A stretch of DNA of 44,521 nt from Candidatus Methanoperedentaceae archaeon (GTDB lineage: Archaea; Halobacteriota; Methanosarcinia; Methanosarcinales; Methanoperedenaceae), in NCBI GenBank assembly GCA_003104905.1, contig PQAS01000034.1, positions 12,917 through 57,437 of the forward strand. Reading direction: 5' to 3'. The translations under genes were made by a program, and so were the position numbers. The notes beneath the pieces are model-generated. The model made no database searches and had not been told where the DNA came from. It saw nothing but the letters and a program-made list of their open reading frames with translations. This document shows, in pieces, positions 33,436 to 44,160 of this stretch. Within the stretch, counting starts at the first letter, position 1. Each line of letters starts with the position of its first letter.

Positions 33436-34488
33436 TTAACGCCACAAATCAATTAATGAATATTTTCGATTGCCACATCCTATTTTTTCTGCAGCTTTCA
33501 GATGAATTAATGGATCAACGCCCCAGACATGGTATATTGACCTGCCATTTATTTTCATTCTTTCATTTATCAGGTCAATTGTGGCAGCATCAAGAGCTAC
33601 CGGATCGGTCCCCGCGAGTATTCCAATGTCTTCCACAAAACGCTCGCCTGAAAAATTAAAACAATCACATCCCGGTGTAAGGTCATAGACCCAATTTATG
33701 TAACCGATACGCCCCTTGAGCGCTCTTATCGGGCCGAAAGCGGCTTCGCCCAATCTTTGTTGCATTTTTTCCGAAGCATCCTGCGGGGGGATGATGGCCT
33801 CTTGCTGGCAGGCATCAGCACAGGATAACTCACCGCAGCATTTTGAATGGTCTATTCCTGGCGGATCTATTGCTCCCCAGGGACAAACTTCCACGCAATC
33901 CCCGCATTTGATGCATTTTTCAGGATCGATGGATGGCCTTCCAACTTCATGAACCTTGATTTTTCCTGCTCTATCAAGGCAGCCCATCCCAAGGTGTTTG
34001 ACAGCTCCGCCAAACCCGGAAGCAGGATGTCCTTTCCCGTGAGAGACGACGATCATTGAATCGGCCTGGGCAATACATGAAGCCACAGTAATGCTGTCAA
34101 TGGCTTCTCCTTCGATCTTTATCTCTTTTCCATCTCCTCCTTTTAATCCATCTGCCACAATAAAGGGGGCATTCATGCCTGCATGAGTGAAGCCGTTCAT
34201 TGCTGCACCCTGGATGAGTTCTGCAGCATTGAGTTTCATACCTTTGTATAAGGTGGTCGTGTCTGTGACAAAAGGTATGCCGCCTTCTTTTATTACCAGG
34301 TCCACAACCGTTCTTATAATGACAGGTCTTACATGGGTTGTATTGCCATATTCACCCGGATGGATTTTTATGGCTACAATATCTCCCTTTTCTACAGGTG
34401 AAATTTCCGGAAAGATCTTCTTTATCTGCTCTGGCTGGTTTTCCTGTGGTCCTGTAATCCTGGCATCTTTGAAAATTATTTTATTCAA
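33436..34488 (-). CDS. DUF362 protein with ferredoxin-type iron-sulfur domain
   Basis: The 350-residue protein has an N-terminal DUF362 domain (GDIVAIKIHPGEYGNTTHVRP...HGKGHPASGFGGAVKHLGMGC) and then a ferredoxin segment. The segment holds a standard cluster motif CIKCGDCVEVCP (about 190-201) and a less regular second set, CCGELSCADAC. DUF362 proteins are iron-sulfur proteins of uncertain role, sometimes linked to cofactor or radical chemistry. GGAGTGAT lies directly upstream, so I take the TTG at 34486-34488 as start rather than the GTG at 34497, which overlaps the ribosome-binding site. Confidence 0.8.
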   Translation of the reverse strand: MNKIIFKDARITGPQENQPEQIKKIFPEISPVEKGDIVAIKIHPGEYGNTTHVRPVIIRTVVDLVIKEGGIPFVTDTTTLYKGMKLNAAELIQGAAMNGFTHAGMNAPFIVADGLKGGDGKEIKIEGEAIDSITVASCIAQADSMIVVSHGKGHPASGFGGAVKHLGMGCLDRAGKIKVHEVGRPSIDPEKCIKCGDCVEVCPWGAIDPPGIDHSKCCGELSCADACQQEAIIPPQDASEKMQQRLGEAAFGPIRALKGRIGYINWVYDLTPGCDCFNFSGERFVEDIGILAGTDPVALDAATIDLINERMKINGRSIYHVWGVDPLIHLKAAEKIGCGNRKYSLIDLWR

Positions 34489-34852
34489 GACTATCACTCC
34501 TATTTTGTTGTATATGCTGACAGTGTTAATGAATAATATGCTAATGATGTTAATGAATATTTTCGATAATTTTTAAAATGATAGTTTTAACCATTATGGA
34601 GGCTTCAATATCAAAAAAAGAAGATAATGAACAATATAAAACCAAATGAACTATTATAAAACCTATATAAACAGGATAAATCCAAAAACTTCCACTGCAT
34701 TTATAACCATTTACAACCATATAAACCAATGATAATGAGCATGAAGCCAACAATGCTAAACAGGCTATCGAAAAATACTTTGAGATTTCCGGAACAGAGC
34801 AAATATATTATTTTAGAACGAAATACTTATATATTGTGGATACATAGAATTA
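34489..34852. other. Intergenic region, A+T-rich with repeated TATAAACC-like words
   Basis: This gap separates divergent genes. Words such as ATAAAACC, ATAAACAG, TATAACCA and ATAAACCA recur at about 34635-34730, which could be a regulator array or low-complexity DNA. A start-less frame at 34725-34847 reads KQAIEKYFEISGTEQIYYF and looks like the tail of a lost gene. TATA-like CTTATATATT at about 34826-34835 should drive the next gene. Confidence 0.4.
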
Positions 34853-34912
34853 ATGGGGAAAAACGTTAGTCATCAAAATCGTAATAGCATTATTATCGGA
34901 GAGAGGGCCCAC

Positions 34913-35104
34913 ATGTTAGAAACTTCCAAGGAAAGGGTAAAATTATTGAAAGCGGGAATATCAGCCAGAAGAATAGAGCAAATGTACCTTAAGGCCAATA
35001 ATTTTAAAATTATAAATATTCCTGTGCTTTTTGAATCTGTCAAAATTATGCAGGAAAGTAAAGGATTTATTTATGAAGCATCAGCAGAGTTTGTAAACGC
35101 CTAA
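34913..35104 (+). CDS. Small protein of unknown function
   Basis: The 63-residue product is mostly helical and basic (SKERVKLLKAGISARRIEQMYL) with no motif that I recognise. GGAGAGAGG at 34897-34905 supports ATG 34913; the upstream in-frame ATG at 34853 sits about where transcription should begin. It precedes the ferredoxin gene by 39 bases in the same direction, so it may belong to the lipid-reduction operon. Confidence 0.6.
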   Translation: MLETSKERVKLLKAGISARRIEQMYLKANNFKIINIPVLFESVKIMQESKGFIYEASAEFVNA

Positions 35105-35143
35105 TAAAATATATATGGGCTGAATGCATTAGCATAGGAGCCT

Positions 35144-35317
35144 ATGAGTGTTAATGTCAATCGTTATAAATGCGGATATTGCGGAGCTTGTGTTGGGGTA
35201 TGCCCTGCAGGTGCGCTTGAACTTGTGGAAACCTGGATAGAAGTTAATGATACATGCACAAGTTGCGGTATATGTGCAAAGATCTGTCCCGTTGGGGCGC
35301 TGGCGGTTATTAAATGA
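35144..35317 (+). CDS. Ferredoxin with two [4Fe-4S] clusters
   Basis: The 57-residue protein has two complete cluster motifs, CGYCGACVGVCP (10-21) and CTSCGICAKICP (38-49). TAGGAG lies about six bases above the ATG. The stop overlaps the start of the geranylgeranyl reductase gene (ATGA), so the two are translationally coupled. In Methanosarcina a neighbouring small ferredoxin is reported to be the electron donor to this reductase; by that parallel it is the likely partner here. Confidence 0.93.
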   Translation: MSVNVNRYKCGYCGACVGVCPAGALELVETWIEVNDTCTSCGICAKICPVGALAVIK

Positions 35318-36492
35318 AGTCCAGATATGATGTTATTGTTGTAGGGGCGGGTCCCGGTGGTTCCATTACTGCAAAAACCTGTGCAGAAGCAGGGTTGGAT
35401 GTGCTTCTCATCGAAAAAAGGCAGGAAATCGGTGATCCGGTAAGATGCGCGGAGGGTTTAGGAAAAGAAGGATTAATGAGGCATATTCAACCCGATAGCA
35501 GGTGGATAGCCGCAGAAGTAAAAGGTTCAAAAATCCTTGCCCCGGATGGAACTGAGATAAAAATGTCCGAGGAAGCGTCAAGTGGAAAAGCAGGTTATAA
35601 TCTTGACAGGAAGGTTTTTGATCGGGCGCTGGCCCAAAAGGCGGCCATGGCAGGTTCCGAAGTCATGGTAAAAACAAGGGCTACAGGATTATTAAGAAAA
35701 AATGGACGCATATCAGGCATAAATGCAATGTATATGGGAGAAACACATGAGATCCGGGCTGATATCGTTATAGGAGCAGATGGTGTGGAATCCAAGGTAG
35801 GAAGATGGGGGGGTATTGATACCTGTTTAAAACCATCAGATATCAATACATGTACCCAGTTCCTGGTTTCAAATATTGATGCGGGTGAATACAACAAATT
35901 TTTCATGGGAGAAAAATATGCACCCGGAGGATACTTGTGGTTATTTCCAAAAGGCGAGCATACGGCAAACGTGGGCCTGGGAATAATAGGAAGCAAATGC
36001 GGTAATGTCAGGCCTATCACCCTACTCCATAAATTCATTGAGACTTATCTGCCGCAGGGCAAGATCATCGAAATGGTAGTGGGAGGCGTTCCTGTAAGCG
36101 GACCTATAGAACGGACGGTAGCAGATAATCTTATTCTTGTGGGGGATGCAGCCAGGCAGTCCGATCCCCTGACAGGCGGGGGGATCATCAATGCGATGGA
36201 TGCAGGGAAAATTGCAGGAGAAGTGTGTATCAGGGCAAAAGAAGAAGGAGATTATTCCGTTAAGACTTTAAAGGAATATGAAGATAGGTGGCGGGCCACC
36301 ATAGGCAAAGAATTGAGTAAATCCCTTATGGTCAAAAACCTCCTGATAAAGATAACAGACGAACAGCTAAACCAGCTTGCTCATTCTCTTTCAGGGATCG
36401 ATACAAGTAAAATGGCTTTGCCAAAAGTTCTGCCGATCTTGTTCAAGAAAAATCCGAAGTTATTGTGGGAATTAAGATCGCTCTTTATGTGA
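35314..36492 (+). CDS. Geranylgeranyl reductase (archaeal membrane-lipid saturation)
   Basis: This FAD enzyme reduces the double bonds of geranylgeranyl chains in archaeal ether lipids. The 392 residues include the dinucleotide-binding VVGAGPGGSITAKTCAEAG (8-26), the ERKRQEIGDPVRCAEG-type region with Cys near 47, the family motif GGYLWLFPKG near 208, and the second FAD motif LVGDAARQSDPLTGGGI near 275. Reducing equivalents probably come from the ferredoxin encoded just upstream. The downstream UDP-GlcNAc genes follow in the same direction after 48 bases. Confidence 0.92.
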   Translation: MKSRYDVIVVGAGPGGSITAKTCAEAGLDVLLIEKRQEIGDPVRCAEGLGKEGLMRHIQPDSRWIAAEVKGSKILAPDGTEIKMSEEASSGKAGYNLDRKVFDRALAQKAAMAGSEVMVKTRATGLLRKNGRISGINAMYMGETHEIRADIVIGADGVESKVGRWGGIDTCLKPSDINTCTQFLVSNIDAGEYNKFFMGEKYAPGGYLWLFPKGEHTANVGLGIIGSKCGNVRPITLLHKFIETYLPQGKIIEMVVGGVPVSGPIERTVADNLILVGDAARQSDPLTGGGIINAMDAGKIAGEVCIRAKEEGDYSVKTLKEYEDRWRATIGKELSKSLMVKNLLIKITDEQLNQLAHSLSGIDTSKMALPKVLPILFKKNPKLLWELRSLFM

Positions 36493-36540
36493 ATAGTTAG
36501 TTTCAAATGCATAGAAATGGTAATAACAGCGGAGACTGTT

Positions 36541-37749
36541 ATGAAAGCTTTAATTCTTGCTGCTGGTGAGGGATTAAGATGCCGTCCTCTCACGCTAGCC
36601 CGATCAAAGGTTATGCTTCCGGTCGCAAATAAGCCGATCCTTGAATATATTATTCGGGCGCTAGCTCAAAATGGTATAAAAGAAATCGTCCTGGTAATAG
36701 GTTATAAAAAAGAGCGAATAATGGATTATTTCAGGAATGGTATCGATTTTGGAGTAAACATAAGTTATGTTAACCAGGAAGCTCAGCTCGGCACAGCTCA
36801 TGCGATCAATCTTGCGGAGCCAATGTTTAATGAAAAGTTCATTGTACTTAATGGTGATAACCTGATAGATGAAGGAATAATCCGGGAACTGAAAAATGGG
36901 GCATCCGGGGATGTAACACTTCTTACCGTAATGCGTGAACAGACGACAGGATATGGCGTAGTATTGCTTGACAAAGGAAAGATCTCAAAAATAGTAGAAA
37001 AGCCCAGGGATAAAATAAGCCACCTTGTAAATACGGGCATATACATGTTCTCGCCTGCGATCTTTGAAGAAATAGACAATACACCGATATCAGAAACCGG
37101 GGAATATGCGATTACTGATACTATCCAGAGGATCATAGAACATGGGGGTTCAGTCACAAATATCACAAGCCGCGGGACATGGATAGATGCCGTACACTCA
37201 TGGGACTTATTGAAAGCGAATTCAGTAATACTTGGAAAGATCGAAGACTTGAAAACAGTGGGGGTGATCGAGAAAGGAGCTGTCATAATCGGTGATGTAG
37301 CTATCGGACATAATTCCGTGATCAGGTCAGGTTCGTATATTGTAGGACCGGTTGTTATCGGCAGAAATTGCAATATCGGACCAAGTACTACTATTTTGCC
37401 TTCAACAGCTATCGGAGATAATTGTTCAATAAGTTCATTCACGGAGATTGAAAATAGTATTATCATGAATGATGTGCGAGTAGGTGCAGGTTCATATATT
37501 TCAAATTCCATTATTGGGAGCAATAATTCTATCGGCCCTCATTTTATTGCCGAGGTGGGAAAAGACCTGAAAATAGAAATGAAAGGAATGCTGCACAGCG
37601 CGGATGAACTGGGAACGGTAATTGGTGACAATAACCTGATAGGGCCATGCGTACTTGTGAGGGCGGGAAAAATGATCGCAACGGGCTGTGCCGTTGATTC
37701 CGGGGTCAGAGTTACAAAAGACATACCCAAGGACTCGAGGGTCCTTTGA
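36541..37749 (+). CDS. GlmU-like sugar-1-phosphate nucleotidylyltransferase/acyltransferase, copy 1
   Basis: The 402-residue protein joins an N-terminal nucleotidyltransferase (MKALILAAGEGLRCRPLT, SKVMLPVANKPI, LNGDN at about 100) to a C-terminal left-handed beta-helix of hexapeptide repeats (GDVAIGHNSVI, GPVVIGRNCNIG, and others, about 245-390). This is the layout of archaeal bifunctional GlcN-1-P acetyltransferase/UTP-GlcNAc-1-P uridylyltransferases. The nucleotide loop is unusual: Leu replaces Thr in the GxGTR pattern, which the second copy keeps. GGAG precedes ATG 36541. It starts the UDP-GlcNAc operon. Confidence 0.88.
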   Translation: MKALILAAGEGLRCRPLTLARSKVMLPVANKPILEYIIRALAQNGIKEIVLVIGYKKERIMDYFRNGIDFGVNISYVNQEAQLGTAHAINLAEPMFNEKFIVLNGDNLIDEGIIRELKNGASGDVTLLTVMREQTTGYGVVLLDKGKISKIVEKPRDKISHLVNTGIYMFSPAIFEEIDNTPISETGEYAITDTIQRIIEHGGSVTNITSRGTWIDAVHSWDLLKANSVILGKIEDLKTVGVIEKGAVIIGDVAIGHNSVIRSGSYIVGPVVIGRNCNIGPSTTILPSTAIGDNCSISSFTEIENSIIMNDVRVGAGSYISNSIIGSNNSIGPHFIAEVGKDLKIEMKGMLHSADELGTVIGDNNLIGPCVLVRAGKMIATGCAVDSGVRVTKDIPKDSRVL

Positions 37750-37758
37750 GGTAAAAAA

Positions 37759-39573
37759 ATGTGCGGAATAGTAGGATATGTTGGAACAAGGTCGGCAAGC
37801 CCGATCCTGATAGATGCATTAAAAAGACTTGAGTACAGGGGATATGATTCTGCAGGTCTTGCCATTTTGACAGAAGATGGGATTTCCATATGTAAAACAG
37901 AAGGGAAAATATCTGACCTTGAATTAAAACTTCCCCGGATAGAAGGAACATGCGGCATAGGCCATACTCGATGGGCAACACAGGGTGCGCCAACCACCAT
38001 AAATGCGCATCCTCATGTTTCCGGCAATATCGCGGTTGTCCATAATGGAATTATTGAAAACTACCAGGAATTGTATGACTGGTTAAAGGAAGAAGGATAT
38101 GAATTTGTTTCGGAAACAGACACTGAGGTCCTTGCGCATCTTGCTCACAGGTATTATAAGGGAGACCTTGTTAAAGCTGTCATAGAAAGTCTGAAGAAGG
38201 TCAAAGGCTCATACGCTGCAGCCTACATATGCAGCGATTCAAAAGCGGTGGTAGCAGCAAGAAAAGAAAGCCCTCTGGTTGCCGCTGTGGGAAAGGGTGA
38301 GAATTTCATAGCTTCGGATGTTACTGCATTACTGAAGAATTCCAGGGATGTGATCTATATGCAGGATTTTGAGGTGGTTCGGTTGACCGGGGAAGATATG
38401 CAGTTCTTTGATTTTAACGGGGATCCTGTTCAAAAGAAAATAGAAACAATAGAATGGAATATCGAAGCAGCCGAAAAATCAGGATATCCACATTTTATGC
38501 TAAAGGAGATCCATGAACAGGTTACATCAGTGCACGATACGCTTCTGGGCAGGATATCAGAACTCAGTGGTGAGGTAATTCTTGGCGAGGTCACGCTTTC
38601 CAATGATGAGATAAGGGATCTTGACCGGATAGTGATAATCGCCTGCGGTACATCATATAATGCAGGGCTTCTGGGAAGATACCTTTTCGAGTCAATGGCC
38701 GGGATACATACGGATGTAGAAATAAGTTCAGAATTCAGGTATGCAAATCCAGTCCTGTCAGGATCAACACTTGTAATAGCCATATCGCAGTCAGGTGAGA
38801 CCGCAGATACAATAGCAGCAACAAGAGAAGCAAAAACCTATGGATGCCATACCCTTGCTATAACTAATGTGGTGGGGACAACGCTTTCCCGCGAAGTGCA
38901 AAATATAGTATATACAAGAGCCGGCCCTGAAATAGGCGTTGCAGCCACAAAGACTTTTACTTCCCAGCTTATTGCCCTGTATTTGCTTTCCATCTATTTT
39001 GCAAGGAAGAGAAAAAAAATGGATGTTGACAGGTCAAAACGTTTGCTAGTTTCAATGAAACAACTCCCTGGCATGATCCAGCAGATCCTGAATAACAAGG
39101 AATTGATCAAGAAACAGGCTATCCGGTTCTCAACAGCGCGGGATTATTTCTTTTTAGGCAGGTCCTTGAATTTTCCCATTGCCCTTGAAGGCGCATTGAA
39201 GCTCAAGGAGATATCCTATATCCATGCCGAAGGATATGCTGCTGGTGAATTGAAACACGGGCCTCTGGCTCTTATTTCAAAGGAGACGCCGGTGCTGGCG
39301 CTTGCTACCCGCTCATCAACATATGATAAAATGGTGAATAACATCAAAGAAGTTAAAGCCCGAAGCGCACAGGTAATAGCGATAGCATGTATGGATGATA
39401 CGGAAATAGAAAAATATGTGGATGCTGTTATAAGAGTACCGATAGCGGATGAATTGCTTTATCCGGTTCTATCATCTGTCGTTGTCCAGCTTCTTGCATA
39501 CAACAGCGCTGATGCACTGAGTTGCCCTATAGATAAACCCAGGAACCTTGCAAAAAGCGTAACGGTGGAATAA
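37759..39573 (+). CDS. glmS: Glutamine-fructose-6-phosphate aminotransferase
   Basis: GlmS makes glucosamine-6-phosphate from fructose-6-phosphate and glutamine, the first step to UDP-GlcNAc. The 604-residue protein has the N-terminal glutaminase domain with catalytic Cys2 (MCGIVGYVG), RGYDSAG, and HNGIIEN. Two sugar isomerase (SIS) domains follow, with [17 protein letters not shown] and the C-terminal signature LKHGPLALI. The chain ends LAKSVTVE as is usual. It follows the first nucleotidyltransferase gene by nine bases. Confidence 0.97.
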   Translation: MCGIVGYVGTRSASPILIDALKRLEYRGYDSAGLAILTEDGISICKTEGKISDLELKLPRIEGTCGIGHTRWATQGAPTTINAHPHVSGNIAVVHNGIIENYQELYDWLKEEGYEFVSETDTEVLAHLAHRYYKGDLVKAVIESLKKVKGSYAAAYICSDSKAVVAARKESPLVAAVGKGENFIASDVTALLKNSRDVIYMQDFEVVRLTGEDMQFFDFNGDPVQKKIETIEWNIEAAEKSGYPHFMLKEIHEQVTSVHDTLLGRISELSGEVILGEVTLSNDEIRDLDRIVIIACGTSYNAGLLGRYLFESMAGIHTDVEISSEFRYANPVLSGSTLVIAISQSGETADTIAATREAKTYGCHTLAITNVVGTTLSREVQNIVYTRAGPEIGVAATKTFTSQLIALYLLSIYFARKRKKMDVDRSKRLLVSMKQLPGMIQQILNNKELIKKQAIRFSTARDYFFLGRSLNFPIALEGALKLKEISYIHAEGYAAGELKHGPLALISKETPVLALATRSSTYDKMVNNIKEVKARSAQVIAIACMDDTEIEKYVDAVIRVPIADELLYPVLSSVVVQLLAYNSADALSCPIDKPRNLAKSVTVE

Positions 39574-39575
39574 AT

Positions 39576-40868
39576 ATGGCTTTATTTGGTTCATCAGGGA
39601 TAAGGGGCCTGGCTAATAAGGAGATAACTCCGGAACTTGCACTTTCGGTTGGGCTTGCGGTTGGTTCGCTTCACGGGACAGCAGTGATCGCGCGGGACCC
39701 CAGAACGTCAGGAGAAATGACTGAACATGCTTTGATCTCCGGGCTATTGTCAGCCGGATGCAGTGTTACACGAGCAGGAATGGTCCCTACGCCCACTCTT
39801 GCATACGCTGCCAGGAATTTCGACTGCGGTATCATGATAACGGCATCGCATAATCCTCCTGAATACTGCGGAATAAAACTCTGGAACAGGGATGGAATGG
39901 CATTTGATTCCAGGCAGCAGGAAGAGATCGAATCGATAATACATAATAGGACATGGAAAACTGCGCAATGGCAGGATATCGGAAGGGTCTATGAAGCGGA
40001 CGTAATTGAAGACCATGCAACAATGATACTCAGTAAAGTTGGACGCGCCTCCTTGAAGGTGGTCATAGACTGCGGATGCGGCGCAGCTTCCGTAATAACT
40101 CCTTATGTACTCAGGCGCATGGGATGTACGGTCATTACTCTTAATTCCCAGCCCGATGGATTTTTCCCTGCAAGAAATCCCGAACCTATCGAGAAGAACC
40201 TGGAACTATTGAAAAAGGCCACTCTTTCATTTGGCGCCGATATTGGCATAGCGCATGACGGGGACGCGGACAGAATGATGGCAATCGACCCCGCAGGGAG
40301 GTTCATAGAAGGGGACAAGCTTCTTGCTTTCTTCGGGATCCGTGAAACAAGCTATAGTATCGTTGTGCCTGTTGATACCTCTATTATGGTCGATGACGTA
40401 CTCAAAAACCGAAAAATCTATCGAACGCGTGTTGGCGATGTATATGTTGCAGAAGAATTGAAAAAGCGAAAGGCTGAGTTTGGGGGTGAGCCCTCAGGCA
40501 GCTGGATATTTCCTGGGATTTCCCTGTGCCCTGATGGGATCCTGGCCGCGGCAAAGCTTGTTGAGATGGTGCAGAATGAAGGAAGGCTTGATGCCCTGGT
40601 AGATGAACTTCCGGCATATCCTATGATACGTGGAGATGTCCCGTGCAGTAATGAAAAGAAAGAAACAGCAATGAAAAAGATTGCCATTTCTTTAAGGAAA
40701 TTGGGAGAAGTCACGGATATTGATGGGATAAGACTGGACATGGAAAATGGCTGGATACTCGTGCGCCCCAGCGGAACTGAGCCCAAGATCAGGATAACGG
40801 CGGAAGCCAGGAAGGGAGTTGAAGAATTGTTTGCAAAAGTGCACAAGCTGGTAAGTGGTTTACTTTGA
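39576..40868 (+). CDS. glmM: Phosphoglucosamine mutase
   Basis: GlmM converts glucosamine-6-phosphate to glucosamine-1-phosphate through a phosphoserine intermediate. The 430 residues contain the catalytic serine motif [16 protein letters not shown] (near 88), the Mg-binding DGDADRMM (near 230), the substrate loop GGEPSGSW (near 305) and the phosphate-binding [11 protein letters not shown] near the end. It starts two bases after the glmS stop. The phosphomannomutase activity of some archaeal relatives cannot be ruled out, but the operon context points to glucosamine. Confidence 0.93.
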   Translation: MALFGSSGIRGLANKEITPELALSVGLAVGSLHGTAVIARDPRTSGEMTEHALISGLLSAGCSVTRAGMVPTPTLAYAARNFDCGIMITASHNPPEYCGIKLWNRDGMAFDSRQQEEIESIIHNRTWKTAQWQDIGRVYEADVIEDHATMILSKVGRASLKVVIDCGCGAASVITPYVLRRMGCTVITLNSQPDGFFPARNPEPIEKNLELLKKATLSFGADIGIAHDGDADRMMAIDPAGRFIEGDKLLAFFGIRETSYSIVVPVDTSIMVDDVLKNRKIYRTRVGDVYVAEELKKRKAEFGGEPSGSWIFPGISLCPDGILAAAKLVEMVQNEGRLDALVDELPAYPMIRGDVPCSNEKKETAMKKIAISLRKLGEVTDIDGIRLDMENGWILVRPSGTEPKIRITAEARKGVEELFAKVHKLVSGLL

Positions 40869-42055
40869 AGGCTGTAATTCTCGCGGCGGGCCAGGGTACA
40901 AGGATGGGGCCGTTGACCGTAAATACTCCAAAGGTCATGTTGCCAATAGCGAACAAACCCATTCTTTCGTATGTTATCGAATCAGCGAGGGATGCAGGGA
41001 TCAGGGATTTTGTGCTTGTGGTAGGTTATGGCGCCAAACTTATTAAAGACTATTTCAAAGACGGCTCTTTTATGGATGTGAGGATAGAATATGTTCACCA
41101 GGAAAAACAGATGGGCACTGCTGATGCTGTTGCCTCTGCGAAAGGATTTGTCGGCGATCGCTTCCTGGTATTGAACGGAGATATAATTGTGAATCCGGGG
41201 CATATAAAGAAGCTCACCCAATGCAGTTCAGATGCTGTGATGACAGCAAGACATGTTGATAATCCTTCCGAGTATGGCATACTCGAAGTCCGGGACAGGC
41301 ATGTTTTGCGGATCATTGAAAAACCAGCTGTCTCAACAACTAATCTTGCCAATGCGGGAATATATCTTTTCCCCTCATCAATTTTCGATGCTATCCACAA
41401 AACCCCGGTTTCGGTAAGAAAAGAATATGAAATAACAGATTCGCTCCAGATGCTCATCGATAAAGGAACAGATGTGGGCTTTATCGAACTTTCGGATAAA
41501 TGGATGGATATTGGCAGACCCTGGGACCTTCTTGATGCCAATGAATATTTCCTCTCAGGTTTACAGCCCGCGGCTGCGGGTGAAATAGAACCCTTTGCAA
41601 CCTTGAAAGGCAGCGTTTCAGTGGAAGAGGGCACGATCATAAGAAACGGCTCCTACATAGTCGGGCCTGTGATCATAGGCAAGAATTGTGATATAGGCCC
41701 CAACTGCTACATCCGCCCCGGGACAAGCATCGGGGACAATGCGCGCATTGGAAATGCGGTTGAGATCAAAAACAGCATTATTATGAAAGGGACGCATATA
41801 GGGCATCTGAGTTATGTGGGTGACAGCATAATCGGGGAAAGATGCAATTTCGGTGCCGGAACAAAGGTTGCGAACCTGAGGCATGACGGCAGGACCATAT
41901 GCGTGAAATTAAAAGGAAAAATTATGGATTCAGGACGGAGAAAGCTTGGAACCATCATGGGGGATGATGTTCATACAGGCATAAATAGCATGATAAACGT
42001 GGGAGCTGTTATTGAAAGTAAAATGATGATAGCGCCCGGGGAATTAATAAAATAA
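40865..42055 (+). CDS. GlmU-like sugar-1-phosphate nucleotidylyltransferase/acyltransferase, copy 2
   Basis: The 396-residue paralogue of the first operon gene has a canonical nucleotide loop ([13 protein letters not shown]), [18 protein letters not shown], and hexapeptide repeats ([17 protein letters not shown], among others) forming a left-handed beta-helix. It starts at TTG 40865, overlapping the glmM stop by four bases, so it is coupled to glmM. Since copy 1 has an altered loop, this copy is the better candidate for the uridylyltransferase step. The two could also divide the uridylyl- and acetyltransferase steps or act on different sugars. Confidence 0.88.
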   Translation: MKAVILAAGQGTRMGPLTVNTPKVMLPIANKPILSYVIESARDAGIRDFVLVVGYGAKLIKDYFKDGSFMDVRIEYVHQEKQMGTADAVASAKGFVGDRFLVLNGDIIVNPGHIKKLTQCSSDAVMTARHVDNPSEYGILEVRDRHVLRIIEKPAVSTTNLANAGIYLFPSSIFDAIHKTPVSVRKEYEITDSLQMLIDKGTDVGFIELSDKWMDIGRPWDLLDANEYFLSGLQPAAAGEIEPFATLKGSVSVEEGTIIRNGSYIVGPVIIGKNCDIGPNCYIRPGTSIGDNARIGNAVEIKNSIIMKGTHIGHLSYVGDSIIGERCNFGAGTKVANLRHDGRTICVKLKGKIMDSGRRKLGTIMGDDVHTGINSMINVGAVIESKMMIAPGELIK

Positions 42056-42076
42056 AAAAATAAAAATTTTATTAAT

Positions 42077-42697
42077 TTATGTTATTTTTTCCAGCATTTC
42101 CGCGAAAGCGAGATTACCTGTAATTTTCTTGATCTTTATTTTTACAGTATCCCCTTTGACGGTGTTTGGCACATAGATCGTATACTTATCCTTTTTGGCG
42201 ATGCCGTCACCCTTGCTTCCCACAGCGTCAATCCTGACATCATAGGATTCGCCTTCGGACAGAGCTTCTTCTTTGGCTATGGATGTTGCCCGGCGTTTCG
42301 TTACTGGCCTGTGCGCACCGCATGCATCGCATCTTAATGTGAGTACCCTGTCACTCTTTATAAGGTGAGTATCGGGACGTCCGCATTCTGAGCAGGTTAC
42401 ATATTCTTTGACATATGCGTTAATGAGTTCCGAGATCATGCCTGTTGTCAATCTTCTCTGGAATATCGCCCTTGAACCGTCTATTTTCCCGGCTGTTCCC
42501 AGTTCACGGAGCAGGAATTTGAAAATATGCGAAGACTCGCGGTTCAATTTATCCACTATCACTGCAAAATTCTCAAGTACAGTTGTTTTGCCCTCTGTGA
42601 GGAGTTTAGGTTCAGGAACAACAAAACGCTCTCCCGAACTTTTAACTTCAGGCAAATGTTTTAATGCCCTGTCAAGGTTTGCCAGATAATCATTCAT
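42077..42697 (-). CDS. Translation initiation factor aIF2 subunit beta with C-terminal TRAM domain
   Basis: The 206-residue protein has the aIF2-beta core ([27 protein letters not shown]), the zinc ribbon CSEC...CDAC (about 102-128), and a C-terminal TRAM domain (about 148-203, [20 protein letters not shown]...VYVPNT-type). aIF2 delivers initiator tRNA to the small ribosomal subunit. The TRAM addition, an RNA-binding barrel, extends this copy beyond the usual length and is known among methanogen relatives. It follows the ribosomal L10e gene by 24 bases, and converges with the UDP-GlcNAc operon. Confidence 0.92.
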   Translation of the reverse strand: MNDYLANLDRALKHLPEVKSSGERFVVPEPKLLTEGKTTVLENFAVIVDKLNRESSHIFKFLLRELGTAGKIDGSRAIFQRRLTTGMISELINAYVKEYVTCSECGRPDTHLIKSDRVLTLRCDACGAHRPVTKRRATSIAKEEALSEGESYDVRIDAVGSKGDGIAKKDKYTIYVPNTVKGDTVKIKIKKITGNLAFAEMLEKIT

Positions 42698-42721
42698 AAA
42701 GCAATACCCCGTTCATTGAGA

Positions 42722-43243
42722 TCAAGTAAGGACCAGTTCCTGGCCTTTTTCAACCACAAGGCTTATGGGAGTCGGTAATTTAAATCCAGCTGAGATCAAT
42801 GATTTCTTTGCAATTTTGAAATTGGCGGCAGAAACATATACGCTCATGACTTCCTGGCCTCTTCTTACCCTTGCCGCAGTTCCGATAGCTTTTCCGAATG
42901 CCAGTCTCATTCCCTGCGATACACGGTCTGCACCTGCGCCTGTAGCCTGCTTATTTTCACGCAGGACCTCATGCGGGTACACCCTTATCTTTAAATGATA
43001 ATTGGGCTGTCCTAAAGTATCAAGCAATATCCTGTTGGCTGAAATACGTGCTGATTCAAGTGCATTATGCCGGATCTGGCATTCTTCTTTTGCCACAAGT
43101 GTCAACTGGATAGGGAAATCCTCAGTTAAATTGCCCATGTCATAAGTTACTATCTTACTGCCCGGAACACCACCCATATATTCCCGTCTCGTATATGAGC
43201 GCTGCGTGATCTTCTTGTACATTCTTGCTGGTTTTCTTGCCAT
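42722..43243 (-). CDS. rpl10e: Ribosomal protein L10e (uL16)
   Basis: The 173-residue protein is the archaeal large-subunit protein L10e/uL16, which lies near the tRNA acceptor sites. It starts [20 protein letters not shown] and holds the conserved [26 protein letters not shown] and [16 protein letters not shown] segments. GGAGG about eight bases upstream sets the start at ATG 43241-43243 rather than an earlier in-frame codon. It is co-directional with aIF2-beta, probably in one translation operon. Confidence 0.96.
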   Translation of the reverse strand: MARKPARMYKKITQRSYTRREYMGGVPGSKIVTYDMGNLTEDFPIQLTLVAKEECQIRHNALESARISANRILLDTLGQPNYHLKIRVYPHEVLRENKQATGAGADRVSQGMRLAFGKAIGTAARVRRGQEVMSVYVSAANFKIAKKSLISAGFKLPTPISLVVEKGQELVLT

Positions 43244-43389
43244 TGAATAATCCTCCAATTAGTATAAAAATTTACAATAATCTGATAAATTATGTCTAAT
43301 TTGTCTGCTTAACATAGTAATATCCCCTTTATAACTATTGCTATGTATTGAAAACATAATTGTATGCAAAAAATGTGTTCTAAAATCAA

Positions 43390-44148
43390 TTATAAAAAAA
43401 AATACCTGGTTAATTCGGTTATCAAATCTCCATAAAATATCGATACATAGAAACCCAATGTTATTGGTATCATAAATGGCAGCCCGGGTGTGACCCAAAT
43501 ATCCTTGACAAGGCCCTTCTTTGACAAAATATTAAGCTCCTTTAAGACCTTTTCATCAATTTCCAGGCCGCCACGTTTAAAATAAAATTTGATATTATCA
43601 TTTATCTTTTCAAATCCTTCGATCATCTTAATATGTTTCTTACTGGAGAGTTCGCTAATCTGAGTTTTATATCCTATGAATGCGTAAAGAGGTTTATCGA
43701 TATGCAGACCCATTTTTGAAACATTATAAATAGCCAGGCTTAAAGGAACAACAATAGTGAGAAGAACTGCATTCTCAAATACCCCGAAGGCAAAGAAATC
43801 AGTAAAAAGCGGCAAAGGTCTGTTTACCGGAAAATCATAACCCAATATGGTCAATTCCGGATATGCAGGAAAAAATAAAGACAGGACAATAAGTGATTTT
43901 GCATCAGCCCCCCCAAATACGCCAAGTTGAAATAAAAGATACACAAAAATGAAGATCAATGCTGTAGAGATAAAGATCCTGGACAGGTAATCAATCCCAT
44001 AAACCAGGATGTCATATACGATGAAAAAAGATCCACCTGCAAGCATTATCTGCCATAGTTTATTTGTAACACGGCGGGTCTTAATATCCGTATAGCATGA
44101 ATAGACTAAAAAAGGCGTAATAAACAATATCTTTAATATATCCAGCAT
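43390..44148 (-). CDS. A24-family prepilin/preflagellin (prearchaellin) peptidase
   Basis: The 252-residue membrane protein has the two catalytic aspartates of the TadV/FlaK type: YTDIKTRRVTN (near 20) and FGGADAKSL (GxGD-like, near 78). Four to six membrane helices surround them, with a cytoplasmic region at about 165-225. It should cleave the class III signal peptides of archaellin or pilin subunits at the cytoplasmic membrane face. The loop between helices is longer than in minimal family members. No pilin or archaellin gene is in the window. Confidence 0.85.
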   Translation of the reverse strand: MLDILKILFITPFLVYSCYTDIKTRRVTNKLWQIMLAGGSFFIVYDILVYGIDYLSRIFISTALIFIFVYLLFQLGVFGGADAKSLIVLSLFFPAYPELTILGYDFPVNRPLPLFTDFFAFGVFENAVLLTIVVPLSLAIYNVSKMGLHIDKPLYAFIGYKTQISELSSKKHIKMIEGFEKINDNIKFYFKRGGLEIDEKVLKELNILSKKGLVKDIWVTPGLPFMIPITLGFYVSIFYGDLITELTRYFFL

Positions 44149-44160
44149 ATTCTTTTCATT

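Noticed and set aside
36798-37523. 241-codon minus-strand open frame opposite the first nucleotidyltransferase gene
   Set aside because: It is antisense to hexapeptide repeats, with no motif or ribosome-binding site.
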